Shown piece after piece: positions 17,087-25,714 of a DNA stretch of 64,000 nucleotides. The notes under the pieces were generated by a model. The model made no database searches. It had not been told where the DNA came from and worked only from the letters and a program-made list of their open reading frames with translations. The position numbers were made by a program, and so were the translations under genes. The number at the start of each line of letters is the position of its first letter. Position 1 is the first letter of the stretch. The stretch spans positions 62,001 to 126,000 of the forward strand of contig CAZYNH010000001.1 in the NCBI GenBank assembly GCA_964648295.1. Direction: 5' to 3'. Origin of the DNA: UBA4055 sp964648295. GTDB taxonomy: Bacteria; UBA4055.

Positions 17087-17135
17087 AATAAAATCAATGA
17101 ACGCCTGATAGTCAAGTATTTTATTGCTTTAGCAA
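17087..17135 (-). promoter_or_regulatory. Promoter of the divergent thioredoxin with palindrome
   Basis: On the minus strand, TTGACT (17115-17110) and TTTATT (17092-17087) are 17 bases apart. Eight bases further upstream lies the palindrome TTGCT-TT-AGCAA (17124-17135). Its TTGCT and AGCA words recur in the palindrome before trxA. The palindrome could also touch the promoter of the divergent membrane-protein gene at 17191. Confidence 0.4.
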
Positions 17136-17190
17136 AATTATTTTATTATCCTTTACAATTATAAAACAGTTTTAAAACAGGAGGTATATG

Positions 17191-17457
17191 ATGCATATGG
17201 TCGTGAATGGTAAAAAAGTTTCAAACCCCGCAGCTATCATTATTGTCGGTCTCGCATCAGTTGTTCTGACAGGGATAATGACCGCACTGGTGATATTTCT
17301 TGTACTCCCTTTCGTGGGTATCGCCCTCAGCCTTTCGGTTGGCCTGACAATAGTTATTTTTATAGCTGTTCTGGTCGGACTTCCAATACTTATTCTTGGA
17401 AGGGTCATATTCGGGATATTGATAAGACCATTTTTGAAAGACAAGGACGAACAATGA
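17191..17457 (+). CDS. Small two-helix membrane protein
   Basis: 88 residues from the second of two adjacent ATG codons, chosen because CAGGAGG then lies 6-7 bases upstream. The protein is mostly hydrophobic, with two long membrane segments (about 13-42 and 44-77) and a charged C-terminus. No family is recognised. It overlaps hutI by 4 bases (ATGA), so the two are translationally coupled. Confidence 0.7.
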   Translation: MHMVVNGKKVSNPAAIIIVGLASVVLTGIMTALVIFLVLPFVGIALSLSVGLTIVIFIAVLVGLPILILGRVIFGILIRPFLKDKDEQ

Positions 17458-18677
17458 ACGATCTTCTGATACACAACATTGGAAGGCTTTTTTCACCGGA
17501 TCCGAATATTTTTGGTAAATTGACAGTCCTCGAGAACTGCTCGGTCAAGATCAAAGACGGAATGATCGAAGACATCCTGCCGTGCGATATGGAGATCAAC
17601 GCGCCTGTGATCGAGAAGTACGATATACTGGACGCGAAGGGCATGTCCGTTCTGCCGGGTTTTGTTGATTCTCACGCGCACCCTGTTTTTGCGGCATTAA
17701 GGAACAGCGAGTTCGAAATGAGGAACGCGGGAAAATCCTATCTAGAGATCGCCCAAGCGGGCGGTGGGATAAAAAACAGCGTAAGAAAGCTGCGTGCGAT
17801 GTCTGAGGACGAGTTGTTCAGGATGTCGAAGAAGCGCTTGCTTGAGTTTTTGCGGTTCGGGACGACGACCTTGGAGGCTAAATCAGGCTACGGGCTCACT
17901 CTTGATGACGAGATCAAGATGCTTAATGTCATTAAGCGTTTAAGCGAAGAACTCCCGATCGACCTTGTGCCGACATTTTTGGGAGCGCACGACATCCCGG
18001 AAGAGTTTAAGGAGGACCGCGAGGGTTATATCAGCCTGCTGATAAACCAAATGATCCCCAAGATCGCGGAAGAAAAACTCGCCGCCGCATGTGATATTTT
18101 CATTGAAAAGGACTTTTATACCATAGAAGAAGGCAGGCGTATACTTTCCGCGGCAAAAGAGCACGGGCTTGATGTCAAGATCCACGCCGACCAGCTCACA
18201 TGCAGCGGCGGAAGCGGCCTCGCCGCCGAACTGGGCGCCCTATCCGCCGATCATCTTGAATATATTTCAGATGCCGATACTGACGCGATGATCGAAAAAG
18301 GCACCGTCTTCAACCTTATGCCCGGCGCTTCATTCTTTCTGGGAATGCGGGATTTTCCGCCGGCGAGAAAGATCATCGCGAAGGGCGGAATCTGCGCGCT
18401 CTCTACAGATTTCAACCCCGGCACCTGCTATTGTTATTCACTACCCTTTATCATGACGATATCGGCGATCTACCTTCACATGAGCGCGGAAGAACTCGTC
18501 TGGGCGGCTACGGCCGGCGGCGCAAGGGCTCTCGGCTTAAATGACAGAGGCCGCATAGAAAAGAGCGCCAAAGGCGATCTTCTGGTGATGGATATAAAAG
18601 AACCGACCGAAATACCTTACAGCATGGGAATGAACCTGGTGAAAAAAGTTATAAAGAACGGCAGGATAGTGATATAG
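17454..18677 (+). CDS. hutI: Imidazolonepropionase
   Basis: This enzyme hydrolyses 4-imidazolone-5-propanoate to N-formimino-L-glutamate, the third step of histidine breakdown. 407 residues, normal length for this amidohydrolase family. Visible are the metal motif DSHAHPVFAAL, the substrate loop AGGGIKNSVRKLR, the HADQLTCSGG strand and late TDFNPG. No hutH, hutU or formiminotransferase lies beside it, so the rest of the pathway must be elsewhere. The gene is somewhat more GC-rich than its neighbours. Confidence 0.93.
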   Translation: MNDLLIHNIGRLFSPDPNIFGKLTVLENCSVKIKDGMIEDILPCDMEINAPVIEKYDILDAKGMSVLPGFVDSHAHPVFAALRNSEFEMRNAGKSYLEIAQAGGGIKNSVRKLRAMSEDELFRMSKKRLLEFLRFGTTTLEAKSGYGLTLDDEIKMLNVIKRLSEELPIDLVPTFLGAHDIPEEFKEDREGYISLLINQMIPKIAEEKLAAACDIFIEKDFYTIEEGRRILSAAKEHGLDVKIHADQLTCSGGSGLAAELGALSADHLEYISDADTDAMIEKGTVFNLMPGASFFLGMRDFPPARKIIAKGGICALSTDFNPGTCYCYSLPFIMTISAIYLHMSAEELVWAATAGGARALGLNDRGRIEKSAKGDLLVMDIKEPTEIPYSMGMNLVKKVIKNGRIVI

Positions 18678-18685
18678 GAGGATTT

Positions 18686-19810
18686 ATGCAGTACCGCGAA
18701 ATGACAGGCGGCGACAAAGTATCTGTACTCGGCTTCGGGTGCATGAGGTTTCCGGTTAAAAAAGACGGTTCTATAAACGAAGAAAAAGCCTCAAAACATC
18801 TGCTTTATGCCATTAATAACGGCGTTAACTACCTCGACACAGCCAAACCGTATCACGGCGGGAAAAGCGAGCCTTTCGTGGGAAAATTTCTTGAGGAGAA
18901 CAATCTCAGGGATAAGATATATCTGGCCACAAAACTTTCAGGCTGGTATATTAAGGAAACGGCGGATTTTGATAAAATATTTAAAGAACAGCTCAGTGAC
19001 CTTAGGACTGACTATATTGATTATTATCTGGTACATGCTTTAAACGGGAAAAGCTGGGCGCGGCTGAAAGAACTCGGAGTTTTAAAATTTCTCGACAAGC
19101 TCAGAAAACAGAATAAGATCAGAAATATCGGATTTTCGTTCCATGGCAACATTGAACATTTCTATCAGATCGTTGACGACTACGACTGGTCGTTCTGCCA
19201 GATCCAGTTCAACTTCCTCGACACTGAATATCAGGCGGGCATGAAAGGATATCTCTATGCGGTCAAAAAAGGCCTTTCGGTGATCTCTATGGAGCCCTTG
19301 AGAGGAGGAAGGCTGGCGCAGATACCTCCTGAGAAAGTGAAAGAAATCTATCAAAATTCAGGTTACGACCGCACTGCGGCGGAGTGGGCTTTGAGATGGG
19401 TCTGGAACTTTCAGGGAATAACCAACCTGCTATCAGGAATGAATCAAATAAAGCAGATAAAAGAAAATATCAGAATTTCCAATACCGCTTTGCCAGGATC
19501 AATGACGCGGGATGAACTTCAGGTGATCGAGAAAGCCACCAGGATTTACAAAAAACTGATGAAGATCGGATGCACAGGCTGTATGTACTGCCTTCCCTGC
19601 CCGTACAATGTAGCCATTCCCGCATGTTTTGAATATTACAACGGATACCACCTTTACAACGACGAAAAATTTAAGGCTCTATATAAGAACTTCATTGGCG
19701 ACAAGGCTAAAGCATCACTGTGCGTGAACTGCGGGCAGTGCCTGCCCAAATGCCCTCAGGGACTAAAAATCCCAGAACTGCTGAAAAAAGTTGTGAAAGA
19801 TATTGAATAG
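18686..19810 (+). CDS. Aldo/keto reductase with C-terminal 4Fe-4S domain
   Basis: 374 residues. An AKR barrel (about 1-285, with GFGCMRFP, the catalytic-type tyrosine in DTAKPYHGG and VHALNG) is followed by a ferredoxin-like tail with cysteine clusters CTGCMYCLPCP and CVNCGQCLPKCP. This family of Fe-S aldo/keto reductases is common in anaerobes; substrates are mostly unknown. GGAGG precedes the ATG, 8 bases after hutI, so it is probably cotranscribed with it. A ferredoxin-linked redox step is the likely chemistry. Confidence 0.9.
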   Translation: MQYREMTGGDKVSVLGFGCMRFPVKKDGSINEEKASKHLLYAINNGVNYLDTAKPYHGGKSEPFVGKFLEENNLRDKIYLATKLSGWYIKETADFDKIFKEQLSDLRTDYIDYYLVHALNGKSWARLKELGVLKFLDKLRKQNKIRNIGFSFHGNIEHFYQIVDDYDWSFCQIQFNFLDTEYQAGMKGYLYAVKKGLSVISMEPLRGGRLAQIPPEKVKEIYQNSGYDRTAAEWALRWVWNFQGITNLLSGMNQIKQIKENIRISNTALPGSMTRDELQVIEKATRIYKKLMKIGCTGCMYCLPCPYNVAIPACFEYYNGYHLYNDEKFKALYKNFIGDKAKASLCVNCGQCLPKCPQGLKIPELLKKVVKDIE

Positions 19811-19843
19811 CTTTGTGCTAACTACATAAATAAGGAGGTAAGA

Positions 19844-20602
19844 ATGAAACGTACAGCATCAATTATCGCGATGATCATTATGGCGTTGCAGGTTTTCTCG
19901 CTGGAAATTTTAACGATCACGAAAAAAGACAACACCGTTCTGACTATCCCGACATCTGAGATCGCAAGTATGACTTTCACCGGCTCTGAGCAGTTCATTG
20001 ACGAGAACGCTGTTTACGATGCCGACGGCAACTCCTACAACATTGTTAAGATAGGCCTTCAGTCATGGACGGGAAGGAATCTTGAAACTACAAAGTTCAA
20101 GAACGGCGATCTTATCATGAAAGCGGGATCTGAAGCTGAATGGCTAAAAGCGGCGGAAGAAGGTAAACCGGCCTGGTGCTATTATCTGGACGCATCCGAA
20201 AGCGGAAAAAAATACGGCAAACTGTATAACTGGCACGCTGTAAATGACGGAAGAGGGATCGCTCCTGACGGGTGGAGAGTCTCAACGGCAAGCGACTGGG
20301 ACGGCCTGATAAGGTTCTTAAACGCCATAGCCGCGGCGAAACTCAAGGAAACAGGAACGGTCAACTGGTTAAAGAACACGGATAATGTGACCAATGAAAC
20401 CGGGTTTACGGCTCTCCCGGGAGGCTGGCGGAGCGAAAAAGGGAAATTCAACAGCGTCGGTTCCGTAGGATGCTTCTGGACAAAAAACCAGGTCAATGAT
20501 AAAGACGCGTATTATATGATTATTTATGATAACAACTCCACTGTATACAAATACGGGAACAACAAGGGAATAGGTTATTCGATAAGGCTTGTAAAAGAAT
20601 AA
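19844..20602 (+). CDS. Exported FISUMP-domain protein
   Basis: 252 residues: a signal peptide (1-19), a short region like the N-terminus of Fibrobacter/Bacteroidetes surface proteins (TSEIASMTF), then a full FISUMP domain (TIGR02145) with GLQSWTGRNLETT, YGKLYNWHAVND, IAPDGWRVST and a C-terminal SIRLVKE. The domain is known from the FCB group, where it occurs in outer-surface proteins of unknown function. A GGAGG site precedes the ATG and a strong terminator follows. Confidence 0.88.
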   Translation: MKRTASIIAMIIMALQVFSLEILTITKKDNTVLTIPTSEIASMTFTGSEQFIDENAVYDADGNSYNIVKIGLQSWTGRNLETTKFKNGDLIMKAGSEAEWLKAAEEGKPAWCYYLDASESGKKYGKLYNWHAVNDGRGIAPDGWRVSTASDWDGLIRFLNAIAAAKLKETGTVNWLKNTDNVTNETGFTALPGGWRSEKGKFNSVGSVGCFWTKNQVNDKDAYYMIIYDNNSTVYKYGNNKGIGYSIRLVKE

Positions 20603-20631
20603 AAAAGGGCGCGGCGCACCCTTTTTTATTC
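20597..20631. terminator. Bidirectional terminator
   Basis: The 13-bp arms GAATAAAAAAGGG (20597-20609) and CCCTTTTTTATTC (20619-20631) enclose a GC-rich loop. The A/T tracts on both flanks let it serve the FISUMP gene on the plus strand and the operon ending at 20646 on the minus strand. Confidence 0.8.
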
Positions 20632-20645
20632 CGGTTAATCTCTGT

Positions 20646-21074
20646 TTATTTCTCGATATATATCCTTACAACATCGCCGTTGGCGCTTTCGACATTTACG
20701 ATATCCTCGTCGACCATGTCAATAAAACTGTCGATGTTTGTCACGATCTGCTCAAGATCGATCCCTTCGCTTTTTATTTCCGCCATCTTGTTCTTAGGCA
20801 TCATGTTCACCGCAAGTTTGGCGAGCATGAGAGGCAGTGTTATGACGACATTGTCTCCGTCAGCGCTTTCTACCACTACCTTGAACTTGCCCTTCAGTTT
20901 TCCGGCAGATTCGGATTTTTCAGCCGGCAGCGGTGCCGCCGGAACAGCGGGTTTTCTTATTTCTGTCCTGGTATCGGCGGTGTCAACCGCTTTCAGCAGT
21001 TTCTCGGCCTGCTCGACCGTTATTTTTTTGTCCTCCAGCATCTTGAGGATCTGAAGTTTTTCCTCGCTTCCCAT
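20646..21074 (-). CDS. SHOCT-like/YvlB-type small protein
   Basis: A 142-residue soluble protein. The first 30 residues (EKLQILKMLEDKKITVEQAEKLLKAV) are the short helical module found in YvlB/LiaX-type and SHOCT-like proteins. A Pro/Ala linker and a second conserved domain (about 60-142) follow. The same module recurs at the C-termini of the DUF4097 and DUF2089 proteins of this operon, which points to a shared binding partner or self-association. It is the last gene of the operon. A role in envelope-stress response is inferred from context only. Confidence 0.75.
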   Translation of the reverse strand: MGSEEKLQILKMLEDKKITVEQAEKLLKAVDTADTRTEIRKPAVPAAPLPAEKSESAGKLKGKFKVVVESADGDNVVITLPLMLAKLAVNMMPKNKMAEIKSEGIDLEQIVTNIDSFIDMVDEDIVNVESANGDVVRIYIEK

Positions 21075-21088
21075 TTTGTACTCCTTTT

Positions 21089-21508
21089 TTATAGTTTTAT
21101 TTTAACCACAGTTCCGTCTTTAGCAGTTATGTCCACGCCTATCTCGTCTTTTAATCCCACTCTCGGCTGTCTTCTCAGGATCAGATAGAGATTGAAAGGT
21201 ATCAGAAGAAGCGGCCTGAACAGATTGTAGTTTATTGTCATTTCGGGATTTATCACCCTTATCATGCTCATGTAAGGTATATCCCAGACAGGTTTTCCCG
21301 TCGCTGTCAATGTCAGATAGTCTATGAACGAGTAGATCAGGTAAATGTATCCGAGCGTTCTTATTATGCCTTCATCCATCGCGTTTAAGACCAGAAGGTT
21401 CACCGCGAACATGACGCAGGTGATTATAAGCATCGCCTTCGTTTCTTTAAGGATCACGCCTTTGGTCAGATAGTAGATCCCTATGGTCAGTATAAGCAGA
21501 AATATCAT
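21089..21508 (-). CDS. Small membrane protein of the DUF4097 operon
   Basis: 139 residues with hydrophobic segments near 1-13, 22-45, 48-65 and a weaker one near 100-115, ending in a short beta-rich tail. No family is recognised with confidence. It lies between the DUF4097 and SHOCT-like genes with gaps of 10 and 14 bases, so it is likely their membrane partner. Confidence 0.7.
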   Translation of the reverse strand: MIFLLILTIGIYYLTKGVILKETKAMLIITCVMFAVNLLVLNAMDEGIIRTLGYIYLIYSFIDYLTLTATGKPVWDIPYMSMIRVINPEMTINYNLFRPLLLIPFNLYLILRRQPRVGLKDEIGVDITAKDGTVVKIKL

Positions 21509-21518
21509 GACAGTTCCC

Positions 21519-22439
21519 TTATTTTAAGGCATTTATAAGTTTTTCGGCCTCTTCGGCTGTAATTTTGCCTTCCGAGATCATGTTAAGTATCTGAGATATG
21601 TTCTGGTTGTCCTGTTTGGCGGAATGCACTTCTGATTTGAACTCCTTTGATGTTACATCTTTAAGATGATCCTTTAAGTTCTTTATCATCGGTTTGAGCG
21701 ATTCTTTGAAAAATGCTTTGTTGAATTTGGCGAACTCACCCTTAACCTGAGATACCTTTATCTTATCCTCTGACGGTTTTTCTCCCGTTATATCCACATC
21801 CCCCGAAACAGAGTTGATCTTTATCCCTGCGGGACCGGCAAATTTTATTATGTTGACAGACACATCGCCCGTTACGCTGTTTATGCTCAAGTCTTCGGCA
21901 AGATCAAGTTCCGCGTTTATCGAAACATCTCCGGAAACGCTTCTTATTTTAAGCTCTTTGAACGCTCCGTCCGATACTGCCGTGTCGCCGCTGATAGCCG
22001 ATGAAACCAGCCTGCCGTTTGATCCTGAAACGGATATATCTCCCGAAATAACACTGAGATCTGCATCCAGCTCCCTTATGCCGGTGAAGGAGATGTCGCC
22101 CTTTTTTGATGAAGCTTTCCCTTTAAGCCCGGATATGCCGGACACGCTGATGTCGCCTTTCAGGCTGTCGAGTGATGCTTCGACTTCGCAGCCCTCCGGA
22201 ATTTCAACAGACACCGGGAAACTCTCCATATTAATGAAACTGGAGAGTTTTTTGTTCTTCTGCGTGATTACAAGTTCGTTGTTTTCGAACTTTATGTCGA
22301 AGATATCCTCGGCGGTTCCTTTTCTTAGATCGTCGAAATCGACCGAGATATCAGATCTTCCTGTCCCTTTCAGATCTATATCTCCGGTAAGAAGAGATAT
22401 GCTGATACTGACCGTGTTTCCGCTCAATGTGTAGTTCAT
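21519..22439 (-). CDS. DUF4097-family beta-helix protein
   Basis: 306 residues. A DUF4097 region (about 1-225) is built of regularly spaced SGDISVSG/VTGDVSVN-type strands that predict a right-handed parallel beta-helix. A linker follows, then a C-terminal module (MISEGKITAEEAEKLINALK). No signal peptide is visible, so it should be cytoplasmic. DUF4097 proteins such as LiaX/YvlB are tied to envelope stress in Firmicutes. The gene overlaps the DUF2089 gene by 4 bases. Confidence 0.87.
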   Translation of the reverse strand: MNYTLSGNTVSISISLLTGDIDLKGTGRSDISVDFDDLRKGTAEDIFDIKFENNELVITQKNKKLSSFINMESFPVSVEIPEGCEVEASLDSLKGDISVSGISGLKGKASSKKGDISFTGIRELDADLSVISGDISVSGSNGRLVSSAISGDTAVSDGAFKELKIRSVSGDVSINAELDLAEDLSINSVTGDVSVNIIKFAGPAGIKINSVSGDVDITGEKPSEDKIKVSQVKGEFAKFNKAFFKESLKPMIKNLKDHLKDVTSKEFKSEVHSAKQDNQNISQILNMISEGKITAEEAEKLINALK

Positions 22440-22804
22440 GATCGGCCTCCTTTTGAAAGTTGGTTTAAAGCGTCCTCGGCCGATATCTCGCCTCTTGCCA
22501 GAAGCTCTATCACTTCAGCCGAGTTATCCTCTTCATCCTCTTCAATATTGAGAGCCGCCTTGGCCTTTTTAAGAAGGTTCTTTACCTTGGGATATGAGCA
22601 GTTGAGAAGTTTTTCGACCTGCTTAATGTTCCCTTCCGCCATTATGAATACCTTAATGAAATCGGTAATCTCCCTGTCGGAATCGCCCAGACCGCTCTCA
22701 CATACAAAATCGCCCCTGATCTTTGTGCTGCATGATCCGCATGTGTATTCTGTCACCTTCAGGCCTGATCCGCATACGGGGCAATCGCTCAGTTTCTTTT
22801 TCAT
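22436..22804 (-). CDS. DUF2089-family putative regulator
   Basis: 122 residues. An N-terminal zinc ribbon (CPVCGSG and CGSCSTK) and a helix-turn-helix-like DUF2089 core (KQVEKLLNCSYPKVKNLLKKA) are followed by a C-terminal copy of the ARGEISAEDALNQL module. DUF2089 genes commonly precede DUF4097 genes and are thought to be DNA-binding regulators. It is probably autoregulatory at the promoter upstream of the two small ORFs. Confidence 0.85.
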   Translation of the reverse strand: MKKKLSDCPVCGSGLKVTEYTCGSCSTKIRGDFVCESGLGDSDREITDFIKVFIMAEGNIKQVEKLLNCSYPKVKNLLKKAKAALNIEEDEEDNSAEVIELLARGEISAEDALNQLSKGGRS

Positions 22805-22820
22805 TTTACATTCCTTTATT

Positions 22821-22955
22821 TTAATTTATTGTCTTAACATCAGTCAGAATATTCTCGTATTTTATTGAAATGGTCATCAGATCCCTGGCTTTCCTGTAAT
22901 AATTTCCGCCTTTCTCGATCATTTCGATCAGTGTTCCCATCCTGTCGTTCTTCAT
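22821..22955 (-). CDS. Small ORF, 44 residues
   Basis: It starts at ATG 22955, with AAGG about a dozen bases upstream, and stops at TAA 22823-22821. The product is a short basic helical peptide (MKNDRMGTLIEMIEKGGNYY at its start). It lies 16 bases before the DUF2089 gene and 19 after the other small ORF, downstream of a strong promoter. The reading frame and spacing look real but no homologue is recognised. Confidence 0.5.
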   Translation of the reverse strand: MKNDRMGTLIEMIEKGGNYYRKARDLMTISIKYENILTDVKTIN

Positions 22956-22974
22956 TTCCGTTACCTTTTTCCTT

Positions 22975-23112
22975 TTAGATTATTACTCTGTGAAATTCTC
23001 TTGAGATCCTGTTCCTCATTTTGAATTTCAGGTCCGTTGCTATCATCTCCACTTTTTCTGCCGGTGTAAACCCTTCAGGGCTTTTGTTTTTTGATCCGAT
23101 CACTTTATCCAT
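22975..23112 (-). CDS. Small ORF, 45 residues, operon leader
   Basis: ATG at 23112 with GGAGG 8 bases upstream, the best translation signal of the operon, and stop at 22977-22975. The product is basic (SPEGFTPAEKVEMIATDLKF is its middle). With a near-perfect promoter about 34 bases upstream it is the first gene of the DUF2089/DUF4097 operon. The function is unknown. Confidence 0.6.
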   Translation of the reverse strand: MDKVIGSKNKSPEGFTPAEKVEMIATDLKFKMRNRISREFHRVII

Positions 23113-23145
23113 TTTATTTTCCTCCGTGTTTTAGTTTCTGATGGT

Positions 23146-23174
23146 AATATAAACAATATTTATTTTCTTGTCAA
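23146..23174 (-). promoter_or_regulatory. Consensus promoter of the DUF2089/DUF4097 operon
   Basis: On the minus strand a perfect TTGACA (23174-23169), a 17-base spacer and TATATT (23151-23146). The predicted start, near 23139, lies 27 bases before the first small ORF. Confidence 0.75.
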
Positions 23175-23304
23175 GTAAAAGTTAATATTTTTAATGTATT
23201 TTTATTTTTATATCAACATTGTTAATTTTTAAACATGCGACTTGTTCATTTTATTGTCTGGACGAATGGGGGTTAAAGATGAATAATCTTATTATTTTCA
23301 TTGA

Positions 23305-23334
23305 TTGAATACTCTTTATTCATTATTATATACA
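23305..23334 (+). promoter_or_regulatory. Candidate promoter of the 764-residue exported protein
   Basis: TTGAAT (23305-23310) and TATACA (23329-23334) are 18 bases apart. AAGGGG and the ATG at 23362 follow about 20 bases later. The rest of the AT-rich divergent region (23175-23304) shows no clear structure. Confidence 0.5.
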
Positions 23335-23361
23335 GGTCAATAAAATAAAAGGGGTCCGATC

Positions 23362-25656
23362 ATGAAAAAGTTCTTATCGCTCGGTTTTATATTCGCGATC
23401 ATGCTGAGTTTTTTTAATTCGCCCGCGTTCTCGCAGGAAAAGAGCGAGGTCTCGCTTCCGTGGAATGAATTCAAGTCGCTTGTGAATCTGGATAAGGAAC
23501 AGATGATATTACCCATCGCGACATTTGAGAAACTTGTTCTTCAGACGGGAAAACAGGATTATAAACCGCAGAATATAGTGAACGGAAATGTTATCATCAG
23601 TCAGACCGAGTTCAGGAAACTGGTTGACAGCATGAAAGCCCCGTCGGGTATAAACATCTCACCTCCTTATGATTATCTTGTGACAAAAGCCGTTTATAAA
23701 GGAAAGATGAATCAGGAAAATACCGCTTTCACCGCGACTTTTCTTGTTCATGTCTTAAAAGATGACCAGTATATCAAGATCCCGGTTATCCCCAATTCAA
23801 CCGCTGTTGGGGACATAAAAGTAAACGGGAAAGCCGCCCTGATCGTCAGCGAGAACGGCTACAGTAATGTGGTGCTTCAGGGCAAGGGGGAGTACAGGCT
23901 CGAGGCTGAGTTCTCCGTCAAATCGTCAATCGCTAAAGGACCCTATGAACTGTATATCAATATAAATAAGACACCTGTCACGCTTTTTGAGCTCGAGATC
24001 CCTATGCCGCAGATAGAGGTCGAAATGCCGCAGGCGAACCAGATCAGCACAACAGAGAAAAATAAGATCACTTTCGTTTCGGCCGTTCTGACAGAAACTT
24101 ATAACATAAGTGTAAAATGGAGAAAGAAATTCGAGATCATCGAAAAACTCCCGCCGAAAGTCTATGCCGACATGAACCATCTCGTCTCGATAGAGGACAA
24201 TGCGCTTAAGACCACGACCCTTATAAATTACAACATACTCCATTCTGAAATTGAGACTGTGGCCGTCTCGATAGATGATAATGTAAACATCCTGAATGTT
24301 TTTGGGGCCGGAACGGGCGAGTGGCAGGAGATAATCAGGAACGATGTCCGCCAGATAATAATCCCCTTCACTTACGGCAAAAAGGGAAACGCCAGCGTCA
24401 GCATAATAACCGAGACGCCTGTAAGCGCCGAGGGCCTTGAGACCGCATTTACAGGGATAAGAACACTGAACACGATCAGAGAGACCGGATCGATAGGGAT
24501 CGAACTGAACACGAGCGCCGAGGTCACGGTCACGGAGAACAAAGGGCTGGAAAGGATAGCCGTTCAGACTCTTCCGGCGGAGATACTCAACCGCTCCGCG
24601 AAACCTTTGATAGAAGGGTTCAAATATGCCAAACATCCATTCCAGCTGATGCTCAATATCAAAAAACACAAAAAGATCGGCGTGCCCATGGCGGCGGCCT
24701 ATTCTTCCAATATAGTGACACTTTTCACAGAGGACGGGAAAATAGTCCACAGCATAGAATACAAGATAAAGAACAGCTCAAAACAATTCCTTGAGATAAA
24801 ACTGCCAGCCGGAGCTCAGGTATTTTCGGTTTTCGTGAACGGCAATCCGGTCGAGTCGTCACTGAACGATGAAGACATGCTGCTCATTCCGCTGATCAGG
24901 TCGAACAGCCTCAATTCAACAACGGATACTTTCCCGGTTGAAGTCATTTTTGCGACCGCGGAGAAAAACTTCAGCTTCATGGGCACAAAGGAAACAAGCC
25001 TTCCCGCCATCGACCTGTTTACCAGCCAGATCATGTGGTCGGTCTATGTGCCTCACGGATACAAATATATATACTTCGACAGTACGCTTGAAAAAGAGGA
25101 GATCATCAGAGGCATAAACATCTTCGGAGGCGAGGAAAGAGCCTATGAGGATAACGAGGTCGAGGCCGCTGAAGTATATGATAAAGCTATTTCAGGAAGG
25201 TCAAAAGAAGCAAAATCGCAGATGAGCGAGTTCAGGAATGCCCCGATAGTCGCGGAAGAGCAGCTGGTGCAGATGAAAAAGGAAAAGGATTTTGGAAGGA
25301 AAATGGATCAACTCGCCGCCGCGCCGTCAGCGATTCAGGGAGGAAGCGCAACAGGGCTCATGCCTATCAGAATAAAGATACCAACCACAGGCCAGGTCTA
25401 CAGGTTCGCCAAAACAGTGGTCAACCCCGAAGACCCTCTGACTTTCAAGGTATATTTTGTTCAGAGCTGGGTGCCGAAAGCTGCAAAATGGCTGTTCTGG
25501 ACGCTGGTCGCCCTCATAATCTACTTTATAGCCAAAAAACTGTTCAAGAAATTCCTTAACTCGGACATTGAGACCGACGGCGAGACCGTTAATAATAACG
25601 AAGCAGAATATAAAAAAGAATCATCTGAACTGAAGGGATCCGACGATCCGGAATAA
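23362..25656 (+). CDS. Large exported membrane-anchored protein, unknown
   Basis: 764 residues. A signal peptide (about 1-24, ending FNSPAFSQE) is followed by a long beta-rich extracytoplasmic region (25-695) and one membrane helix (about 703-722, AKWLFWTLVALIIYFIAKKL). The cytoplasmic tail is acidic and Asn/Glu-rich. Two related short motifs near the N-terminus (LPWNEFKSLV and ISQTEFRKLV) suggest a small internal repeat. No enzymatic motif is seen. AAGGGG precedes the ATG. It is monocistronic, divergent from the DUF4097 operon. Topology fits a scaffold or a sensor in the envelope; I do not recognise the family. Confidence 0.75.
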   Translation: MKKFLSLGFIFAIMLSFFNSPAFSQEKSEVSLPWNEFKSLVNLDKEQMILPIATFEKLVLQTGKQDYKPQNIVNGNVIISQTEFRKLVDSMKAPSGINISPPYDYLVTKAVYKGKMNQENTAFTATFLVHVLKDDQYIKIPVIPNSTAVGDIKVNGKAALIVSENGYSNVVLQGKGEYRLEAEFSVKSSIAKGPYELYININKTPVTLFELEIPMPQIEVEMPQANQISTTEKNKITFVSAVLTETYNISVKWRKKFEIIEKLPPKVYADMNHLVSIEDNALKTTTLINYNILHSEIETVAVSIDDNVNILNVFGAGTGEWQEIIRNDVRQIIIPFTYGKKGNASVSIITETPVSAEGLETAFTGIRTLNTIRETGSIGIELNTSAEVTVTENKGLERIAVQTLPAEILNRSAKPLIEGFKYAKHPFQLMLNIKKHKKIGVPMAAAYSSNIVTLFTEDGKIVHSIEYKIKNSSKQFLEIKLPAGAQVFSVFVNGNPVESSLNDEDMLLIPLIRSNSLNSTTDTFPVEVIFATAEKNFSFMGTKETSLPAIDLFTSQIMWSVYVPHGYKYIYFDSTLEKEEIIRGINIFGGEERAYEDNEVEAAEVYDKAISGRSKEAKSQMSEFRNAPIVAEEQLVQMKKEKDFGRKMDQLAAAPSAIQGGSATGLMPIRIKIPTTGQVYRFAKTVVNPEDPLTFKVYFVQSWVPKAAKWLFWTLVALIIYFIAKKLFKKFLNSDIETDGETVNNNEAEYKKESSELKGSDDPE

Positions 25657-25684
25657 ACTGATCGCACTTCTGATAAGGAAGAAA

Positions 25685-25706
25685 TAAACGCCATAAGAGG
25701 CGTTTA
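25685..25706. terminator. Hairpin between convergent genes
   Basis: The perfect 8-bp stem TAAACGCC/GGCGTTTA has the loop ATAAGA. It sits between the convergent ends of the genes at 23362-25656 and 25715-26515. T tracts are short, so termination is likely but not certain. Confidence 0.5.
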
Positions 25707-25714
25707 GCCGCGCA

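Noticed and set aside
23926..24750. 274-codon open frame antisense to the large exported protein gene
   Set aside because: It lies entirely within the coding gene on the other strand, without a ribosome site or promoter, and has an odd composition.
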